Assembly: GCF_020184175.1 (NCBI RefSeq)
Contig: NC_065531.1
Span: forward strand, 28,479,213-28,543,212
Direction of reading: 5' to 3'
Source of the DNA: Aphis gossypii
Lineage: Eukaryota; Arthropoda; Insecta; Hemiptera; Aphididae
DNA length: 64,000 nucleotides
Numbering within the stretch: the first letter of the stretch is position 1; each line of letters opens with the position of its first letter. Both the position numbers and the translations under genes were made by a program. Shown in pieces: positions 13,401 to 28,280 of this stretch. The notes below the pieces were generated by a model, which had not been told where the DNA came from, did not search any database, and saw only the letters and a program-made list of their open reading frames with translations.

Positions 13401-16400
13401 GTATAATGAGTAACACGAGTATGATATTATTATTTCTGTGCATGTTTCAATATAATATATGTTATTAGAGATTATACAGTGGTTACAAAACGCTGAAAAA
13501 TTGATTGCATTCGATTTCGAACATTAAAATACCAAACGTGTTTACCACGCGATGTAAAATATGATATAGCCTAACCGTTAAACGTGTATCTATACTTGAG
13601 TAATAACTGCTTTCGTCTTGCGAAATGGATAGTCCAATAATACTAAATTATACGTTAACCTAGGCGTACGTATAAATACCTTATTGGTATTAACGGTTCC
13701 GACACGTTTTACGTTTTAATTTTCAAAATGTAATCAAGTTTGAATTGCTTAATCTAAAGATGTTATAGAGTTGGTAACCACGAATAGACATAATAATGTT
13801 TACTTTGAATCTTAATGGTTATCTTCAAAAACTAATTAACTGCATTCGTCGAGAAAAATATGATACCTTCCAGTTTTCACACCCGTAAGCTTTTGACGTT
13901 TTTAATGGTTAAACATAGCAACTCAATAGTCGTAAATCACAATGAAAAATACAAAATTTGATAAATTTAATTTATTTTCCATTGATGACTGATTTGTATA
14001 GTTTATTGAAACATACATAAATAATAAATAATATATTCTATAACACGTATATAACATATTATATGATATAACTTAGTACTTAAATACAGGAAGTCTATTA
14101 AAATAATTACAATTATTACAATGTTTAACTTTTCAATGGAATTATAATCAATTTCGGATTTTAAAATACGAGTGTTTTAATTTACTCATTATATTATGTT
14201 TTACGTAACTATTAAGTTTATTAATAAAGTTTCAAATGATAACATGTTATTATATTTTAATAAAGTTGTATAGGTACTTACAGTAATGTCTTTAATATGA
14301 CTTAATAATTTATATTAAAGATATATATATTTATACAAATAATATAATGATAAATGATCTAAGATTTAATAAATGATAAACAATAATTGAAACATTGTAT
14401 TTCAAAATAAACAATTATCGTATAGAGTATAGACAGTAACCATTAACTCGTGTTTATGATGAGTTTTTAATGCTTTATTTATTTTATATTTATATATATT
14501 TTTTAAAGTCAAATTATTTTTTAAATTATTTAAAAAAAAAAAAAACTAGACCGTAATAGCTTAAAATATAATCTTCGTAGCCGGAAACCTGAAACCAGTG
14601 CGCAATCACCTTGAAATTGCTCAATGTCGTCTCTTTGAAATTAAATTCATTAAAATGATTATGATCAATGCGCTGTCTACAGTTCTACGTAGTGTCTAAA
14701 TGAGTACTTAGATGCACTACGATTATAGTTTGGTGATAATTAAATGCAGATCCTTTAATTATATAGTAGCTATGCTAGTATACTAGGATTTTTTTTTTTT
14801 TTTTAATGATTATTACTCCAGTATTAAAAACCTATGCTAATAAGAATAATAACAGAGAATTATTAGACTTACGGAACGGCACTGAATTCATTTCGTCATG
14901 GAACAAATGTGATGTTTCAACGTTAGGTAATTCCTAATGATAAAAATAATAAATATAGCCAGAACGCTATGAGTGGCAGTTGAGATTACATATTTGATTA
15001 AGTTCAACACAACAATTTGTTATATAGTATTTTTATATAGATATAAAATAAATAATGAAACACAATAATTACAACTTAACTTATGTATACAAAAAATATT
15101 TAATGAGTGAAAAAACTCTAACGAAATACTGTTTATATATATTATATATTATATTTGGTTTATAACATTTATGTAATCCGATACTTCAATGTACATAACA
15201 TTTATCCATAATTCTGTCAAATATGCTGATATATAGTCGGAATGTAGGCATTTATAATTTCTATAAAATACTGGTTAGCGTATAATTATAATGCGTGTAA
15301 TAAATTATTTTTAAATCAACTAAAATAAAATACTAAAACGAACATTGATAAAATAAATAGTATGAAATCGAGAAATATAATTTATAACCAAGTATTAACA
15401 GTATCTTATTTAATTAAAAATATCTATAAAAATAAAGTTAGCTATATAACGACTTTATGGTTTCAATATACTCAGTTAAACAAGAAAGACAAATAAAACT
15501 ATTACTATATACTTCGATTTAAATAACCATTTTATCACATAAATAGCAATACGTAAAATCTATAAATAATAAAGAACAATGTTTTTTTAAAATATTTACA
15601 AGTCTCTTTATTCATTATTAATTTTTATTTATTTATATTTATTTTTATTTATGAACAATATTTTTTCAATGTTCAAAACTGACCGTGAAAAATTCCCCTT
15701 TACCCCATTTAGTTTAATTTCTATAAAACTATTATTTTGTTAAATACAAAGTATAAATAGATATTACTATACTTGTAAAAAATAAATCATATAATAATAT
15801 GAAATAATAATAGATTGTTATTTTTTATTCATTAAATATATTATGTGATATTAAATCAAATACTCTTAATTTAATGTTCTTAAATATTAATTATATATAG
15901 CACACATATTATGTATGTCAAGAGGTATTTTATTATACATCGAATTATGTAGTGGAATAAAAACCAACTGTAACTGCTCTGCGACAATAATAATATTATT
16001 ATAACGAAAAATGAATGAGAGATGTACGTGGGAGTTATTATGCATCATGAAGTGTGCTGTGCACAATGAGATTTATATAAAGATAGAGTAAGTTTGGTTG
16101 TGGAATCTGAATAAACAACGACCTTTGAAAGGGACAGAGTATGTATTCATGCATACAAGATGACACCGTGACACAATAATAATTTCAGCCTTGCTCTAAC
16201 ACTGAGTTTCCATTAAACTACGTGACGTTTTATTTTATGGTGGTAAATATTGTACAGACGCCGACAGAATTTTATAATAGTTTGTATATATGTACACTAT
16301 ACGCTCAAACAATGTTCATCGAACGAATCGTAAAGCAAATACAGTCAAAACCACAATAAATTAGAACTAGTTTTCAACGTGTACGTTTAAAAATGGTTAA

Positions 16401-16499
16401 AAAACAAATAAGTAGCAAACAGCTGAATTAGCAACGTTTGTACACAACAAATACAAATAACGAACAGCAAAGTGATGAAATAAAAACGACAACTCTGCA
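13401..16499. other. AT-rich non-coding stretch
   Basis: No gene is seen. Less AT-biased patches at about 14577-14720 and 16010-16210 contain no open frame or repeat I recognise. They could be conserved non-coding DNA, which only alignment to related genomes could show. Confidence 0.55.
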
Positions 16500-18560
16500 A
16501 CCGCATCTCTCTGCGTCCATCTCTCTGATGTATACGCCAATAGTTTGTAAAAAAAATATATAGAATATTTTATAGGTTTTTTTGTTTTTTGTCTGCGTAA
16601 CAGAAACGAGATACCTACCACGTGTAAGCGCGTGTACATAATTCGAACGTTCGAAGAGAAAAACATAATAATATCACAGTCATAAAGCAATCCATTATAG
16701 GTATAGGTGTCGATTCTTGTAGACAATCGTCGTTTACACATTTTTATTTATCAATTCATTATGGTCAAAAGGCAAAAATAAAATCACCACGGCAACAGTG
16801 GTTCTGCGCGCGGCACCGCAGTTAGTACTAGGTATTAACAGAAAAAAAAATGTTAAAAATTTAAAGGTCAACCGCCGTATTATTCCAAAACATACGATGA
16901 GCGCGTTACCGGACAGCGGCGGCGCTGGTATGACGTGTTGACTGCAACTACTACTGACGGCGATGCTGTGTAAAGTTGTCGGCCACGACGTGCAGTATAC
17001 GTCATACATAATAAATATAATATTATAACACAGGTAGGTATATAGTATATTATAAACGAAATCGGATCGATCGGAATGAATAGGCGGGGTGCGGCAAAGT
17101 GGTCCGAAGGGTTGAGCGGAGGCGGCGGCGGTGGCGGCGGCGGCAGCGTATGAATGTCAGCCTAAAAATCATTTTGACGTGTCCATTTGGAAAAAAAAAA
17201 GACCAGCCGGTTTGTGTTTCGGCTAGAGCTGTTGCCGCCACCGTACTACAGCCACCTAATCAATTGTCCGTCATCGAAAACCGTGTCGGGACACGGCGGC
17301 GCAAGCTATATAATATTATATACCGCGGCTACCACAAACCATACCATACACCTATCTGCTATATAATATAATACATTATTATAATACCTATAAACCTACC
17401 CGCCTGTACACACCGGGACCGCCTGTTATATCACACGCCACACGCACACGTATTATAACACACACACACACATGACGTGTATTAAAGTGCCTATCAGTGA
17501 TAAATTATTAGCCGAACGCGAGTATTAAGGACAGCTGCCGGTCGAGACTGCATGCACCGCAGTGCGCAGAGATCCGTTGTAATAATATAACAGACAGACA
17601 GCCGCGGCAGCAGTCGGTTGAGCCATAACTACATGTATTACGGACGTGTGCAGTGTGTATATTATAATAGGTATATGTATACAACACAGGTACACAATAT
17701 ACATATTTTAATGTATATACGACGGTAAGACGTGTTGTTATAATACTGTGTTGGACTGTAAGTTAGATTGGTGTAAAGCATATATATATATATATAATAT
17801 TTGTGTATGTGTGCGTACAAAAGGACCCGCGTACAAAGAGTTGAGAGGAGGAAGGCTCGACGGAGAAAAATAAGTATGGAGGAGAAGAAGAAGCAAAAGA
17901 GAACGTTATAATAATGGATAACGCGTTGTACCTATATATGTTATTATATGTGTTGCTTTATATTATTATCGGCGTGTCAGCGTGATTTGGCGTTTTTCGA
18001 GAGTCGCCGACAAAAGGGCCCCCCCAGGACCACGATTGACGGACTATACGATGCGCTCCCGCGATGGCTATAATGTCTCGTTACGGTTCTGCGATAGGCG
18101 CTCGATTTTTCATTTTTTCCATTAACCCGGCGGCGGCACACAACACAATAAATGATATACAAAAATTTTGTTTTCGGATCGCATGTGTAATTTTACCCAC
18201 CCGCTACATCTATATCCAACTCCGCATTCCGCCGCTCGTTGCCACTGTTCCCGATGGATATAATATTCGTATATTATACAATATAAACGCGTATAATAAA
18301 TAATAAGTGCATTTTCGTTGTGTTTTGGAAAGTGGTGAACGAGATGCACGGTAGTAGAGAGAGAGAAAGAGAGAAAAAAAAATTAATTTTCCGCCCCACA
18401 AGATATCGGAAATCCGATTATTTAGGGTTGGGAAAAATGGAAAGAAAAAAAACACACAACGATAAATCGAAGGAAACATAACAATAGAGGGTTTTTGGGA
18501 ATAGTTACAACATGCACTGTGCGGTCGAAACCGATACACTCATCGTGACTGCTGCGTGTG
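16500..18560. other. CpG-rich non-coding block D
   Basis: This CpG-rich stretch has a strong GGCGGCGGCGG core at 17120-17145. Further GC patches lie at 16900-17000, 17280-17420, 17540-17650 and 17970-18240, separated by TA/CA simple repeats. Frames of 60-115 codons occur on both strands but overlap, start in low-complexity DNA and show no conserved motif. I call none of them a gene. Confidence 0.4.
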
Positions 18561-21500
18561 CATACGACTTGGGCCTAATAATGGTTCATTGGTTGCGTTT
18601 ATAGCTGAGGGGTGGGTAATAATGAGAAAAAACCAACCTATAATATATTATAGGAAATTTTACATTTTTTTTTTCATTTTTATCGACACGCTTTGTTCAA
18701 CTACCCGTTGTAAACTGCTGAACGGAAGCAATATGTTTAAAATCGGGACACCTATAAACTGTTCCACATTAAAACATCGAGGGTTTAAAAAGTATTGTTG
18801 TCAACTATACTTTTTGTTAAGGTGTTTTGAAAACCATTTATTATAATATGTGTATGATAGTTATTATTATTTTATTTCATAAAGTACACCTATATGTGTA
18901 TACTTCCATTGGACAAATTTAATAGTAAGTAAATAATAGTTATCATATTATTATTATTATTTTATTTTTTTTAGACACTGTCGACTTTTCACTAATCATT
19001 ACTAAAAATAGTAAATTATAAGAATTTATCAACTTCCATTTTATCAGGTACTTATATGTCTATACGATATACATCATTTTAATTGCACAGTATATAATGA
19101 ACCAAAATATTTTAATATATTATATATAATTCATTATAATATTGCAACATCTATTAAAGTTGCAATAGTATTACAATAATGCAACTAAATAAATAAACAG
19201 TATATTTTTTTAGTATTATAGACAAAAATTAATTTAATTTTTGCTTTTAAATTAGACTCAAATACTCAAACTCAAATTATCCAGAATTCAATAAAAAATT
19301 CAAATATATGTATGTTATACTAGTATACATTAATTTAATATATTTCGAAAACATAATATATATATGCATCATTTATAAAAAAATAAATTGAATATAGTTA
19401 CCATTTGTATTCTATAAACCGTTATACAGAATATATGAACTATTTATACTGATTGAAGTAAAAAAGTTATTTTATTTAAGACTAAATTCAGCATACCAAT
19501 TTTAATTTTTGTATTCATTAATGTATGATTAAGTTCTTTTAAAGCTGAAAACCCTAGTGAATTTATTGTAATGAAGCGCAATATTTAAAACTTAAAATGT
19601 TATTACATAGAAAATGATCTAGTGGCTCTGCTATTAAAATTGTGATTTAATATTTGTTTTTAAGTTTGATATTTAATATAGGTACGTTACCTAGTCATTA
19701 TTTGTTATAATTTCATTATTTTTGGTATCAACATTAATTTTTCTCTGTTGTAATAACATATTAGATATGTAAATAATAACTAGGTAACTATTTACTATCA
19801 AATAATAATCACAAATATTTTATATAAATAGGCGTGGCTGAATAATTATGAGTATATTGAATAATGTTTCTGTATTATTAGTTACCTACTTTTTTAAATT
19901 ATTTAAAATACTGTAACTTAAAAAAAAAAAATAATTACTACATAAAAATAAAATAGTTTAATTAATATGTAATATGTAGTAACTTTGAGTTTAGGGCAAT
20001 AACGGTTTTAAATATTAACCATAGCCAAACATGTAATAGCGATTACATAATATAAATGTAATTTAGATTTAAATATTTTTTTGAATAGTAAACACTAAAC
20101 ACACCAAGTTAAAGGTATAACTATGTTTCTATTAATTATTAAACTTCGTGATGTATGATCCAACTATAATATCGCCGCTTAAATTTGAAACCAAATCCAA
20201 CTTGGATAAACGTTGTCACCAAAATACAAAGTCACAAAGTGCAAACACGTGTATACCATAATAAACCTATATTATGTATTCATAATAAAATATATTATAT
20301 ACTATAGAGTAGTTTAACATAACGACCTCGTTTGGTGAAAATAATAAAAATAAAAAAAAGGTTTCACTCTTGGAATCGTTAATTTAATAAAAACATGGGT
20401 AGGTACCTAAAATCAAGGAGTTAAAGAATTACTCTCATTACAGAAGAAATATCGTAACCTATAAATAAGATCAATTAGCCGTATTTATAAATTCGAGAAG
20501 CGTGGACGGCTAATAAAGTCTTGAAAAATTACGGTCAGATGTAACCTACATTAATATTAATGGTAATGTGTATATTATTTAAGTATTTATATAGGATTTA
20601 TAAGACGTATTTAAATCGTTGAAAAGTAATCGTTAATAAAAATTATAAAAAAAAACTCACACAAATCACCAATGGGAATTGGCTGAGTTTTTTTCCAATT
20701 TCGCATACTAAGTAGATGGTAAATTAAAATACAAGTTTTATGTAACTTTATATTTACTGACACTCAATGTTGTCGTTAATTTGTCTAACATTTGTGTATT
20801 TATATATCTGTAAACAATAAAGTATTTGTATGATTTCATAATATGCATAATTTGAATACTCGTGTAATTATATTATTGTAATACACAATATAGTGACAAG
20901 GGAGTTTTAGATGATTTTTTTTTTTTAATGAAATTGAATAAGCATCATATATTAAGGTGTAAATATAATATGTCATGTATAGAATACTACGAGTTCGTCG
21001 TGGCAGACATCGATAGATATATTGCCGATAAATCACAGAACATTGTATGTTAGTGGATAAAATAATTTAAACACTGAAATTTCAACGCATCTCCACGCTA
21101 TTCGAGAAACATTTGTTTCTTTTAGTTTTTTTTTTTTAGAACAAAATATATTTGTATAAATTATTAACATATAATATATATTTACACGGAAAATAGATCG
21201 AACATAATAAATTACTTATATTGATAGTTGATACTGCCAATACTTCCAGGCTAACGTTACACAACATACGCATGTGCACACGATATTACAATAATATGTA
21301 TGTGGAAGAAAATAATATTTGGACAATGAATAAATAAAAAGTTGGTACGATTTGTATTTAATTTTTTTTTATTTTAATCGTTAAAAAACTGCAATACAAG
21401 TAGTACAAAATGATGACAGTTATTCATAATCCTTTTTAACCCTTTTTTACGTTAATAGACAAACACATACATACACACATACTCGCACACATGTAAAAAT

Positions 21501-23690
21501 GTAAAATGGTTGTACATTCAAATGATAAGTGGGCGACAAATGTGCGCACAACCGTTCTAAAAGGTAGTTTTCGACCGTCTGCATTGTCGTTTCACTTAAT
21601 CATTCCCGAGGTTTAGAGTTGACTATAAATTAGCTTGTATCCATTTATACCACGTACGAACACAAAATGGAATTTACCATTGTTTTTTCCCTAATTTTTT
21701 ATGAACGTGACACATGGTATGGTATGCTTCGTATAATACGTTGCTGTACACACAGTTTGTTCCACGATACCTACTCTTAAAACATGTTGGCATTTTACTG
21801 TTTCCATTTTCATCGCTAGTATATCTGTCATAATTTAGTTTGAAACATTTGTAACTCGTGAATAGTGAACGATTATCAGATATTTAAAGAGTAAGGTAAA
21901 TGCATATATTTTGTTAGGTCCGTGCAGTCATTTATATCTTGAACGAAAGTTTTTTAGAATCCACCTATATGTAAAAGATAATTAATAAATAATGGTAAAT
22001 GTAAAGTATATTGATAAATGATAATAACTCGTAGAAATTTTAGTAAATATTCAAATGGTTGGATAATATAATATATTATTGTATAGTTATAAATTTAATA
22101 ACGCAATAACTAAACTAATGATTAATGAGTAATAAGTGATGGTAAAGAAGATAATTCAAAATATTAGACCTAATTTTTTAAAACTACAATCGAAAGATAG
22201 AATTTTCTATCTCTTATTATTGTTTGAAGTTATTTAATTGTTTTAGAAGACAACTAGATAATTATAAAAAGTGTTTGTTAAGTGTTATCAAGCATCACCG
22301 TCGTATTAAACTGAATCTAGCCAATTCCTAGTATGGAAGATACTTGTATTCTTCACTAGTAATTCACAACAGGTAAATTTCTAAAGGAATTAACTATAGT
22401 TATAAATTCAATCTAACGGCTATAAAAAAAATATAACATATCATTATATTGATTATAATTTAAAATGCACTCTTTTTTTAAGAAAAAGAGAGAGACAACT
22501 TTTCAATAATTTAGTAACAGTGCCTAAAATATTATGTTACACAGTGATATATAGATAGTAAGTTTATACTAGGTAAATTTTAATATAAATTATGATATGT
22601 ATTAACATCAGGGGTATTAATGATTTTTTTTTTATGCTATCATTATCTTTTTTTGCTAGATTTAAGTATTTTAAGTTGACCTACGTAGTTAAAGTAACGC
22701 ACCACTAATTTTTCAAAATATGAGTTTTGCACACTCCTTGACATAACACACACACCCAGATTACATTGCCAAGTGACTAGAGGATCTCCTAAATCATGTT
22801 TAAAATAGATCACTGTGTCTGCTTAAGATGTGTCACTATAATATAAGACATCCGTAACACCAGTGGCGTCATGTGTGCATTATTGTTCTGCGCCAGAATT
22901 TTGGTCACGCATAGATCAAAAGAAAAATACCTAATCGCCGAGCTGAAAGGAAGTCGAGTGAAATATTTGGTTTTGGGTGCGTGGAACATAAATAACATTA
23001 AGAAAAAAAACAAACAGACAGACATGACAACAAAAATATTACCAGATTCTATATACCGGGCGAGGAAACTGTTGTGGATTGAGTGCAAACGAGGGAGGTG
23101 ATTCAAGCGGAAATTTACGATTGTAAATTTCGGCCATTCGATGAATAATACGAAAGAATACGGTTGAAATTCATTGTTTGTAGTTCTACTGCCAATACAA
23201 CTGGTAAAAAATCTGAGTTATTGAATAAAACGAACAAAAGGAATTATTCAATACGCTATCAAAACTTCTTTTTAATCGTAAGTTTTTTGAGGCACAATGA
23301 TGGTTTTTTTTCTAAATCGATACGTTTTTTTAGAACTATTGAATTTGAATTAGTTTCTTTGTATTAAGATAATGTTTCATTATAAAAAAAAAAAAATATA
23401 TATAAGACCAGAGAAACAATAATACTTAATTGTCGGTTGTCGTCGATTGAAAAAAAATGCATTTCCTCTAGAAAAAAAATATTGTTAATAACATATTATA
23501 GTCGAAGTTATTCTGTTAATAATGAAAACGTATTGCGTTTATGGTAATCGCTGAAATTCTAAACAAACACGATTAAATCATAATCGCGACCACTCGAATG
23601 GAATAAAAAATTAATATATTTGACAAATAAATCATGAATACGGGTATAATATTATTATGTGAGTTTTTTTTTTTTTTTCATTTTCTATTA
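18561..23690. other. AT-rich non-coding stretch
   Basis: About 5 kb with no gene. Moderately complex patches occur at 20160-20260, 21520-21850 and 22720-23160. The last has opposing open frames of 76 and 98 codons that mirror each other and have no domain. Homopolymer T/A runs are frequent. Confidence 0.55.
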
Positions 23691-24440
23691 TAGGCACCGT
23701 TGCGCGTACGCAGACGTGGTCACATCATTATTCGAAATATACATTTTATGACTTGGACGTACATTACATGTTAATAATAAATATTTTATTTTCGAACCGT
23801 ACTACGTATAAGGACGTGTCGGTCGGATAACGGGTTTACAGGTTGGGTCGACGACAAACAATTAATTGTTTATATTAAAAACGTGTGTGAGCATTACGCG
23901 CTGCCTAGAACGGTCGTACGTCTTCGCTTGACGTTGTCGCATGCAATTGATATTTCTCATCAAGACGTATTTATATATTTTTATTGTACGTATGTATGTA
24001 TATGACGACGACGTATACGTGTCCACTGCGATCAGCATTGTTATAATATTATCGTCAGATCGAAGTGGACAATCCATTGAATTCGGCCCGGCGGCGAGTC
24101 CTGAATACGATATACCTACCTATCCCGTATCGTCGTATACCACCGAGGACCTCTATATAGATACTCGTAGAATACGAATGGTCTAATTAACTCGGGACAT
24201 TCCTATTCCCAAAGAATAGGATACTATAATACGAGTATAATGTCCGCATTATTATAATATTATATGGACAGAATCTGGCTGGAAAAAAAATACAAATACA
24301 AATAAAAAAACCATTTTGCCGACGGTGTCCATTGAATTGTTACACGTTGATGGATGACTACGTTGAAATATTAATCCGACGTAATTTATTGGTATTGGCG
24401 AGACGGTACGGGGAGGATGGGAAAAAATTGAATTGTAAAT
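23691..24440. other. CpG-rich non-coding block E
   Basis: This CpG-rich patch has GACGACGACG (24003) and CCCGGCGGCGAG (24086-24098). It carries opposing open frames of 71 and 81 codons without recognisable features. It contains the three-way-junction sequence listed separately. Confidence 0.4.
24195..24245. other. Perfect three-way-junction inverted-repeat structure
   Basis: An outer stem GGACATT (24195-24201) pairs with AATGTCC (24239-24245). It encloses two adjacent hairpins: CCTATTC/GAATAGG (24202-24208 with 24214-24220, 5-base loop) and ATACT/AGTAT (24221-24225 with 24234-24238, 8-base loop). The three helices abut with no unpaired junction bases, giving 19 perfect pairs in 51 bases. The fold works for DNA or RNA on either strand. 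It is too small for a tRNA and lacks A and B boxes. It could be a structured RNA, a cruciform or the remnant of a small foldback element. Confidence 0.5.
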
Positions 24441-25786
24441 GAGGCCAATTAGTGACTAAAAATGATTTTTCTGTTTGTATAATACGTTCAAACTATCATT
24501 AGTGCGTCGTATGGGCACAATGAAAATGGCCGGTCATAATAATATATACTTAAATTATAAGTTATAAGTTATAACCTACTTATTCCTAGAATAATGCATT
24601 CCTCATAATAATAATAATAATGGTGATGTTCATTCTACATTTATATATACACACGCAACTACCGTAAAAGTCTTTGAACTCATAAAATTAAATTCAAATG
24701 TTAAATAATTACGAATTAAATCGTAGATAAATAGATTATGTATAAAGTACTGTATATTAATTCAATAAAACGTTTATGTCGTCTGATATAGCTGGAAAAT
24801 GAATAATTTTTTCAAAAGAATGTGTTATCATATAAAATAAATCTAAATAATAATTTTGTATCAAGTTTCCAACGTAAATGAAAGTCATTTTTTTTTGTGA
24901 ATTTATAGTCTTGAATATGACATTTAAAAGTGGGATTTAGATAAATATTTAATAATAGTAAAAACGCGAAGTAACATTGTGTGAATTACATTATCGACAA
25001 AGACGAAGAATTTGTTTTACATAAAATCAACATTAAATTAAAAAATCACTTATATTCAAACTAATGTAAAAATTGTGTAAGCTATTAAATGTGTACAAAT
25101 TCATTAATTTCGTATGAAAAAAAATATTTTGAATTGATTGACGGTATCTGCTAACTATGGGAATATTATGTGAATAGATGTATTCTTCATCATTATACAA
25201 ACCATTTAAAAACACCTTACTGTACACGCATAATATAATATAGTGATGAAGTGACGAATACAGTCAATTAATTTAATTGGTATTGTTATTTCCTCTCCAT
25301 GTCTCATTAAAATACTGAAAACTAAATAATTTAAATTAAAGAACGTTAACTATAAAGTGTTAATCACGGTCTAAAATGTACAATTAATGTAAAATAAAAT
25401 ATTACCTACAAGATGGTTTTTTTTAAAACTAAATACACAATTTGAAGTCTACATAAATTAAAATTTTTAAAAAAAATGATATTTTTTATTGTGGTTATAT
25501 TTATTTTTAACATTTTAACTTTTTTGATAGACAACACTTATTTTTAATTGCATTATATGAAACAAAATAAAAATTTCTTATGACTTATTATGTATAAAAA
25601 TCGGAATTTTGCATAATAATTAATTTTAATTATAACCCATACCTATGTATTTAAAGTTTATATGAGTGGAATATAGAACTTCAAATGATTTTAAATAATT
25701 ATTTTCAAAAAGAATATTAGCTACTTTTTAAGATAATAAGGTTTATTGTAAAAAGAATCATCATGTATGTATATTATATTGTGTAT

Positions 25787-25846
<60 letters not shown>

Positions 25847-26855
25847 ATGAATATATTATAATTGTTTCACTACCCTTTCATTGTTTGTTATGCTTTTAAT
25901 TTTGCTATATATTAAGATGTTTATGGACTGCAACGGACTACCTGTTGATTATTATAATTTGTTTGTTCCCTTGCGTTTTTATTTTAAATAATTAACTGAA
26001 ATTATAAATAATATCAGGTTAAGGTATATCATTTTTAATCATTACGGTATGGAAATATTTAATTTACTTTACAATAACGCTATAACATGCATGTTGAAAA
26101 AAAACAACTTGATGTGAAGTGCTATTTGAAAATAATTCTAGTATAATATAATATGAGTGGGTGAAGACTATACAATTTATAAAAATTAAATAACAATCAA
26201 TTAAAATAGGGTGTTAACCTTAATGATGTTTGTGGTTCTTATACATGACGACGTAGGCACATATAAAATTATATCTAAACATTTATCTCATCCTCACGCG
26301 TTAGAAAAAAAACTTCAATGAAATCGTGTGCACATTAAAACACGAATCTGGAAAAACATTTTCCCATGATTCTTATAAAAAATACATCTGTACAGAGATA
26401 ACATCTGTTTTTAATTAAGAAAATATATTTACCTGTATAAAATTAAATCTGTCTTATGAGCGTTCGTTTATAAAACCAACGAAATACCCGATTGTGAAAA
26501 TATTATTAGACATTTCACTAATAATAACCGGTGGCGTTGATTGAAATTAAAATCGTTAATTCGTGTTGATTACTAATGATTAATAATGTCTTATTTTATT
26601 AACTTAATTATATATAACTGCGTAATATAAAGTCTTTCTTGAAAAATCTAAAGCTTAATTTATTATATCTTTTTATTTTTTTTAGTATTTATAATTTTAT
26701 GTGTCAAATAATGACTGCTATTATTAACCAAAATACTTATTTATGTAATATCATATCTATAGTATTTAAAATAGAATTTTTGTGCTCGAATCCATGTTGT
26801 AATATGTTTTAGTTAAATTTTTTCATTTTATATTATTACAGTGCTATATTGTTTT
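24441..26855. other. AT-rich non-coding stretch with GT microsatellite
   Basis: No gene is seen. The only notable content is the long GT repeat at 25789-25844, listed separately. Confidence 0.55.
25789..25844 (+). repeat. GT microsatellite, about 28 units
   Basis: An uninterrupted GT run of about 56 bases. It is the longest simple repeat in the window and likely polymorphic in length. Alternating purine-pyrimidine DNA of this length can adopt Z-DNA. Confidence 0.95.
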
Positions 26856-28280
26856 TATATTTTGCGGTTTACACGGATACATCGCGGGTCCGCGTTTGCG
26901 TTGCAGTATCACTGTTGATGGAATTTGTTAATTTACAATTAGTAACTGTAATCGACAAATTGATTACAGCTATAAGTGCCTAACCAAAAACGAAATTCGT
27001 TTAACGTTAAAAAATCACGAAATAGAATCATATCGAAATAGCTATAATAGCTATATGTGTCTTAACACCGCGAAGAACTCGTTTAAGTACTACAATTCAC
27101 GTCCAAGTTCAGATAATATAATATATACCTTTATGACCCATCGAAGAGGGGAGGGAATGCGCGCAGTTGTAAAAACGACCGCACACATAATATTATGTAT
27201 ACACGCACGCAAGGGGTTCATAAAATGGCAAGCAAGGCTGTAAAAATAAAAAATAAAAACGGAAAAGCGAAAAGGGCTAATCTCTGTAAACCTATGATTT
27301 AGTATTGGCCTAATCTCTTTTCCTATACCCTGTATATTATGGTGTTAACACGATTACAAATCATTTTCATCGCGGTTGTCTCCCCGCCGACCGCGTTGCC
27401 CCCGGGCACCCTTCGCTCCTTTCGGGCGAGCAGCAAACGCTCGGCGAACTGTCAGGCGGCGGCGGCTGCGGCAGTGGCGACGGCACAGTGTAGTTGTTCC
27501 TACACTACACTAAACTACACTACACCACCACTACACTATACGCCATATATACCTACACTATACTCGGCCGCCGCCGCCTCTGCCGCCGCCGTCGCCGGCT
27601 TTGATATATCGCTACCGGTTTTTCAAAACGCCATTCCCCTCAGTTAACCTTCCAGAAATAGAACCATTACAATAAATTACAATTAATATCCTGCAGGGAC
27701 CCGGGCGGCCCATTATATAACGGCCAATAAATTTGAATCCGTTTGACGTGGGGCCACAATAAAAGTAATAATGTTAACAATCCCGTAGCCCGGGCGAAGA
27801 CAATCTGTTTATCCCAGGCCACACGAACCTCGACACCGTGATAAATCGTTTTCATTTTTTTCCCTCTCGCCGGTTCTCTCTCTCTCTCGCCCACCGCTCT
27901 TTCGGTCGTTTTTTTTTTCGGTCCTCCTTTCTGTCGGCGTTGTTGTGTTGTTATTATTATTATTATTATTTGTTATTTATTTTGTGGAGAGGACTACTTC
28001 ATATAAATGTGACGTGTGCTCCCTACTATAATATATATCCTCTCCTCCGTCGACGGAGTCGTGTCGTTTTATTATTATTATTATTATTTATTTCATTTTT
28101 TATGTGTCTCTACGCCGAACCAGTGGCAGCTGACTGACTCTACTGTGCGCCCACAATCGAGCGCTGCCCCATCCTTAAATCGCCAGAATATTTGTGTATA
28201 TTGTGTGTGTGAGCACTGCAGCCGCCGCCTATTTAGATCGTATCGATATATTATTGCATTACGATTTGACGTTTAAAATA
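26856..28280. other. CpG-rich non-coding block F
   Basis: GC-rich from about 26870, with a peak at 27370-27610: GGCGGCGGCTGCGGC, then an ACTAC-type pentanucleotide array at about 27495-27545, then GCCGCCGCCTC. A pyrimidine-rich stretch (27840-27950) and two TTA arrays (27951-27970, 28070-28088) follow. Open frames here are homopeptides of Ala, Tyr and Leu generated by these repeats. No convincing exon is seen. Confidence 0.4.
27951..27970 (+). repeat. TTA trinucleotide repeat
   Basis: Six to seven TTA units. A second, similar array lies at 28070-28088, 100 bases downstream. Confidence 0.8.

Noticed and set aside
27339..27647. 102-codon frame with poly-Ala
   Set aside because: The Ala, Thr and Tyr runs come directly from GGC and ACTAC repeats, and the frame ends without splice continuation.
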